Assembly: GCF_030538495.1 (NCBI RefSeq) | Contig: NZ_JAUNTW010000003.1 | Span: 124,001 to 188,000 of the forward strand | Reading direction: 5' to 3' | Length of the DNA stretch: 64,000 bases | From: Paracoccus sp. (in: a-proteobacteria) | GTDB taxonomy: Bacteria; Pseudomonadota; Alphaproteobacteria; Rhodobacterales; Rhodobacteraceae | Shown: positions 63,353-64,000 of the stretch, in pieces | Numbering within the stretch: position 1 is the first letter of the stretch | How the letters are laid out: each line of letters begins with the position of its first letter | Made by a program: the position numbers and the translations under genes | Notes under the pieces: model-generated | Told to the model about the DNA's origin: nothing | Database searches by the model: none | The model's input: only the letters and a program-made list of their open reading frames with translations

Positions 63353-64000
63353 TCAAAACCCCTGTTCTGCGCCGGTGCGGTCCAACACCCCGCGCAGCAA
63401 ATCGGCAAAGCGGGGACGCGCGCCGGTGACGTAATCGACCAGAGCCAGATCCGGCTCAGACAGCGACAGCGCGCCCAAAGCTATGGCGGCTTCGTCATTG
63501 CCCGACCCCAAGGCGCGCAGAAACGGCACGGCGGGAACCGTCGCGGGCAGCGCCTGATCGACCGCCGCCGACGGGATCACCGGCACAGGGCGCGAGGCCC
63601 GCGACAGCGCCGCCCGGAACCAATGCCCGCGCGTGGGGGCGGTGTCGCGCAGGGTCACGGTCACTTGGCGGTCGCCGTGGCGCAGGTGGCGCGTTTCGAC
63701 TCCGTCCAGCACGGACCCCGACAGGATGCGTTTCGGCCCCGGCGTCATCGCGCCCTGCACCAATGCGCGCAGATCGGCCCCGGCCTGCGTGCGCAGCAGC
63801 CGCGCCTGCGACAGCCCCGGCCCGGTGACGGCGACCACCCGCGTTTGCGGCAAATGCCCGCTGCGGATCAACGCGCCCAATGCCGCCACGTCCGGCGCAT
63901 CCATCACCCAGACGCGGCGGGTCGCGGATGCCGGGTGCTGGGCGTGGATATGCCAGCCCGCCAAGCCGCCGGGATGGATCGCGCCCGCACGGATCATCGT
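63353..64000 (-). CDS. nqrA: Na+-translocating NADH:quinone reductase subunit A (partial, 5' end outside)
   Basis: The C-terminal 215 or so residues of NqrA, running off the right edge. GAIHPGGLAGWHIHAQHP, VVAVTGPGLSQARLLRTQAGADLR and ILSGSVLDGVETRH match the family's middle and end. The last stretch ends LGALSLSEPDLALVDYVTGARP, in which a Cys found in Vibrio NqrA is not conserved. NqrA is the cytoplasmic subunit that starts the operon. Confidence 0.93.
   Translation of the reverse strand, partial: TMIRAGAIHPGGLAGWHIHAQHPASATRRVWVMDAPDVAALGALIRSGHLPQTRVVAVTGPGLSQARLLRTQAGADLRALVQGAMTPGPKRILSGSVLDGVETRHLRHGDRQVTVTLRDTAPTRGHWFRAALSRASRPVPVIPSAAVDQALPATVPAVPFLRALGSGNDEAAIALGALSLSEPDLALVDYVTGARPRFADLLRGVLDRTGAEQGF

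Overview
The window is GC-rich chromosomal DNA from an alphaproteobacterium, most likely of the Rhodobacteraceae/Roseobacter group. This rests on several signs: an alphaproteobacterial-type SOS box (GTTC-N7-GTTC), a dcw cluster of alphaproteobacterial type, the carboxynorspermidine polyamine gene pair, Rhodobacterales-type conserved hypothetical proteins, a Na+-NQR operon, and a dispersed palindromic intergenic element with a TCTTCTGTGCAAAAATATCC core. About 63 protein genes are supported. No rRNA, CRISPR array, insertion sequence or prophage was seen.

Layout. 1-4.7 kb: pmbA (TldD/E partner), an inositol-monophosphatase-family gene, a 1.3-kb non-coding stretch holding degenerate tandem repeats of about 300 bp, and a lone tyrosine recombinase. 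4.7-8.2 kb: a phnCDEE phosphonate/phosphite ABC importer behind a PhoB-box-like direct repeat. 8.2-8.56 kb: palindromic repeats around a tRNA-like folded element. 8.5-16.6 kb: a tightly packed seven-gene operon (FabI-like reductase, DUF3141 PHA-synthase-like protein, MaoC-phosphotransacetylase fusion, acetate kinase, CoA-transferase A/B, alpha/beta hydrolase) that looks like acyl-CoA/acyl-phosphate energy metabolism. 16.8-18.9 kb: a two-gene radical-SAM/DUF4130 putative DNA repair cassette with an SOS box. 18.9-28 kb: a dcw cluster mraZ-rsmH-ftsL-ftsI-murE-murF-mraY-murD that stops at murD.

28-43.4 kb is mixed housekeeping: ceramidase-like membrane protein, folC, accD, cardiolipin synthase, pterin dehydratase, two Rhodobacterales hypotheticals, carboxynorspermidine decarboxylase and dehydrogenase, an AI-2E-family permease, DsbA-like and L,D-transpeptidase genes, an acyl-CoA synthetase and a LysM protein. 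43.5-50.7 kb: a dipeptide/oligopeptide ABC importer with two tandem paralogous binding proteins. 50.8-58.2 kb: HNH nuclease, a second DsbA-like protein, a small lipoprotein, rimO, a sulfotransferase overlapping rimO, ettA, DUF2254 and a CBS-domain gene. 57.8-64 kb: nqrABCDEF-apbE-nqrM-CBS on the minus strand, with nqrA cut by the window edge and an unusually short nqrB.

The most noteworthy items are the degenerate tandem repeats, the tRNA-like RNA candidate, the dispersed palindromic element that also supplies stop codons, the DUF3141 operon, the SOS-controlled radical-SAM cassette that interrupts the dcw order, and the NqrB that lacks its N-terminal part and the usual flavinylation motif.
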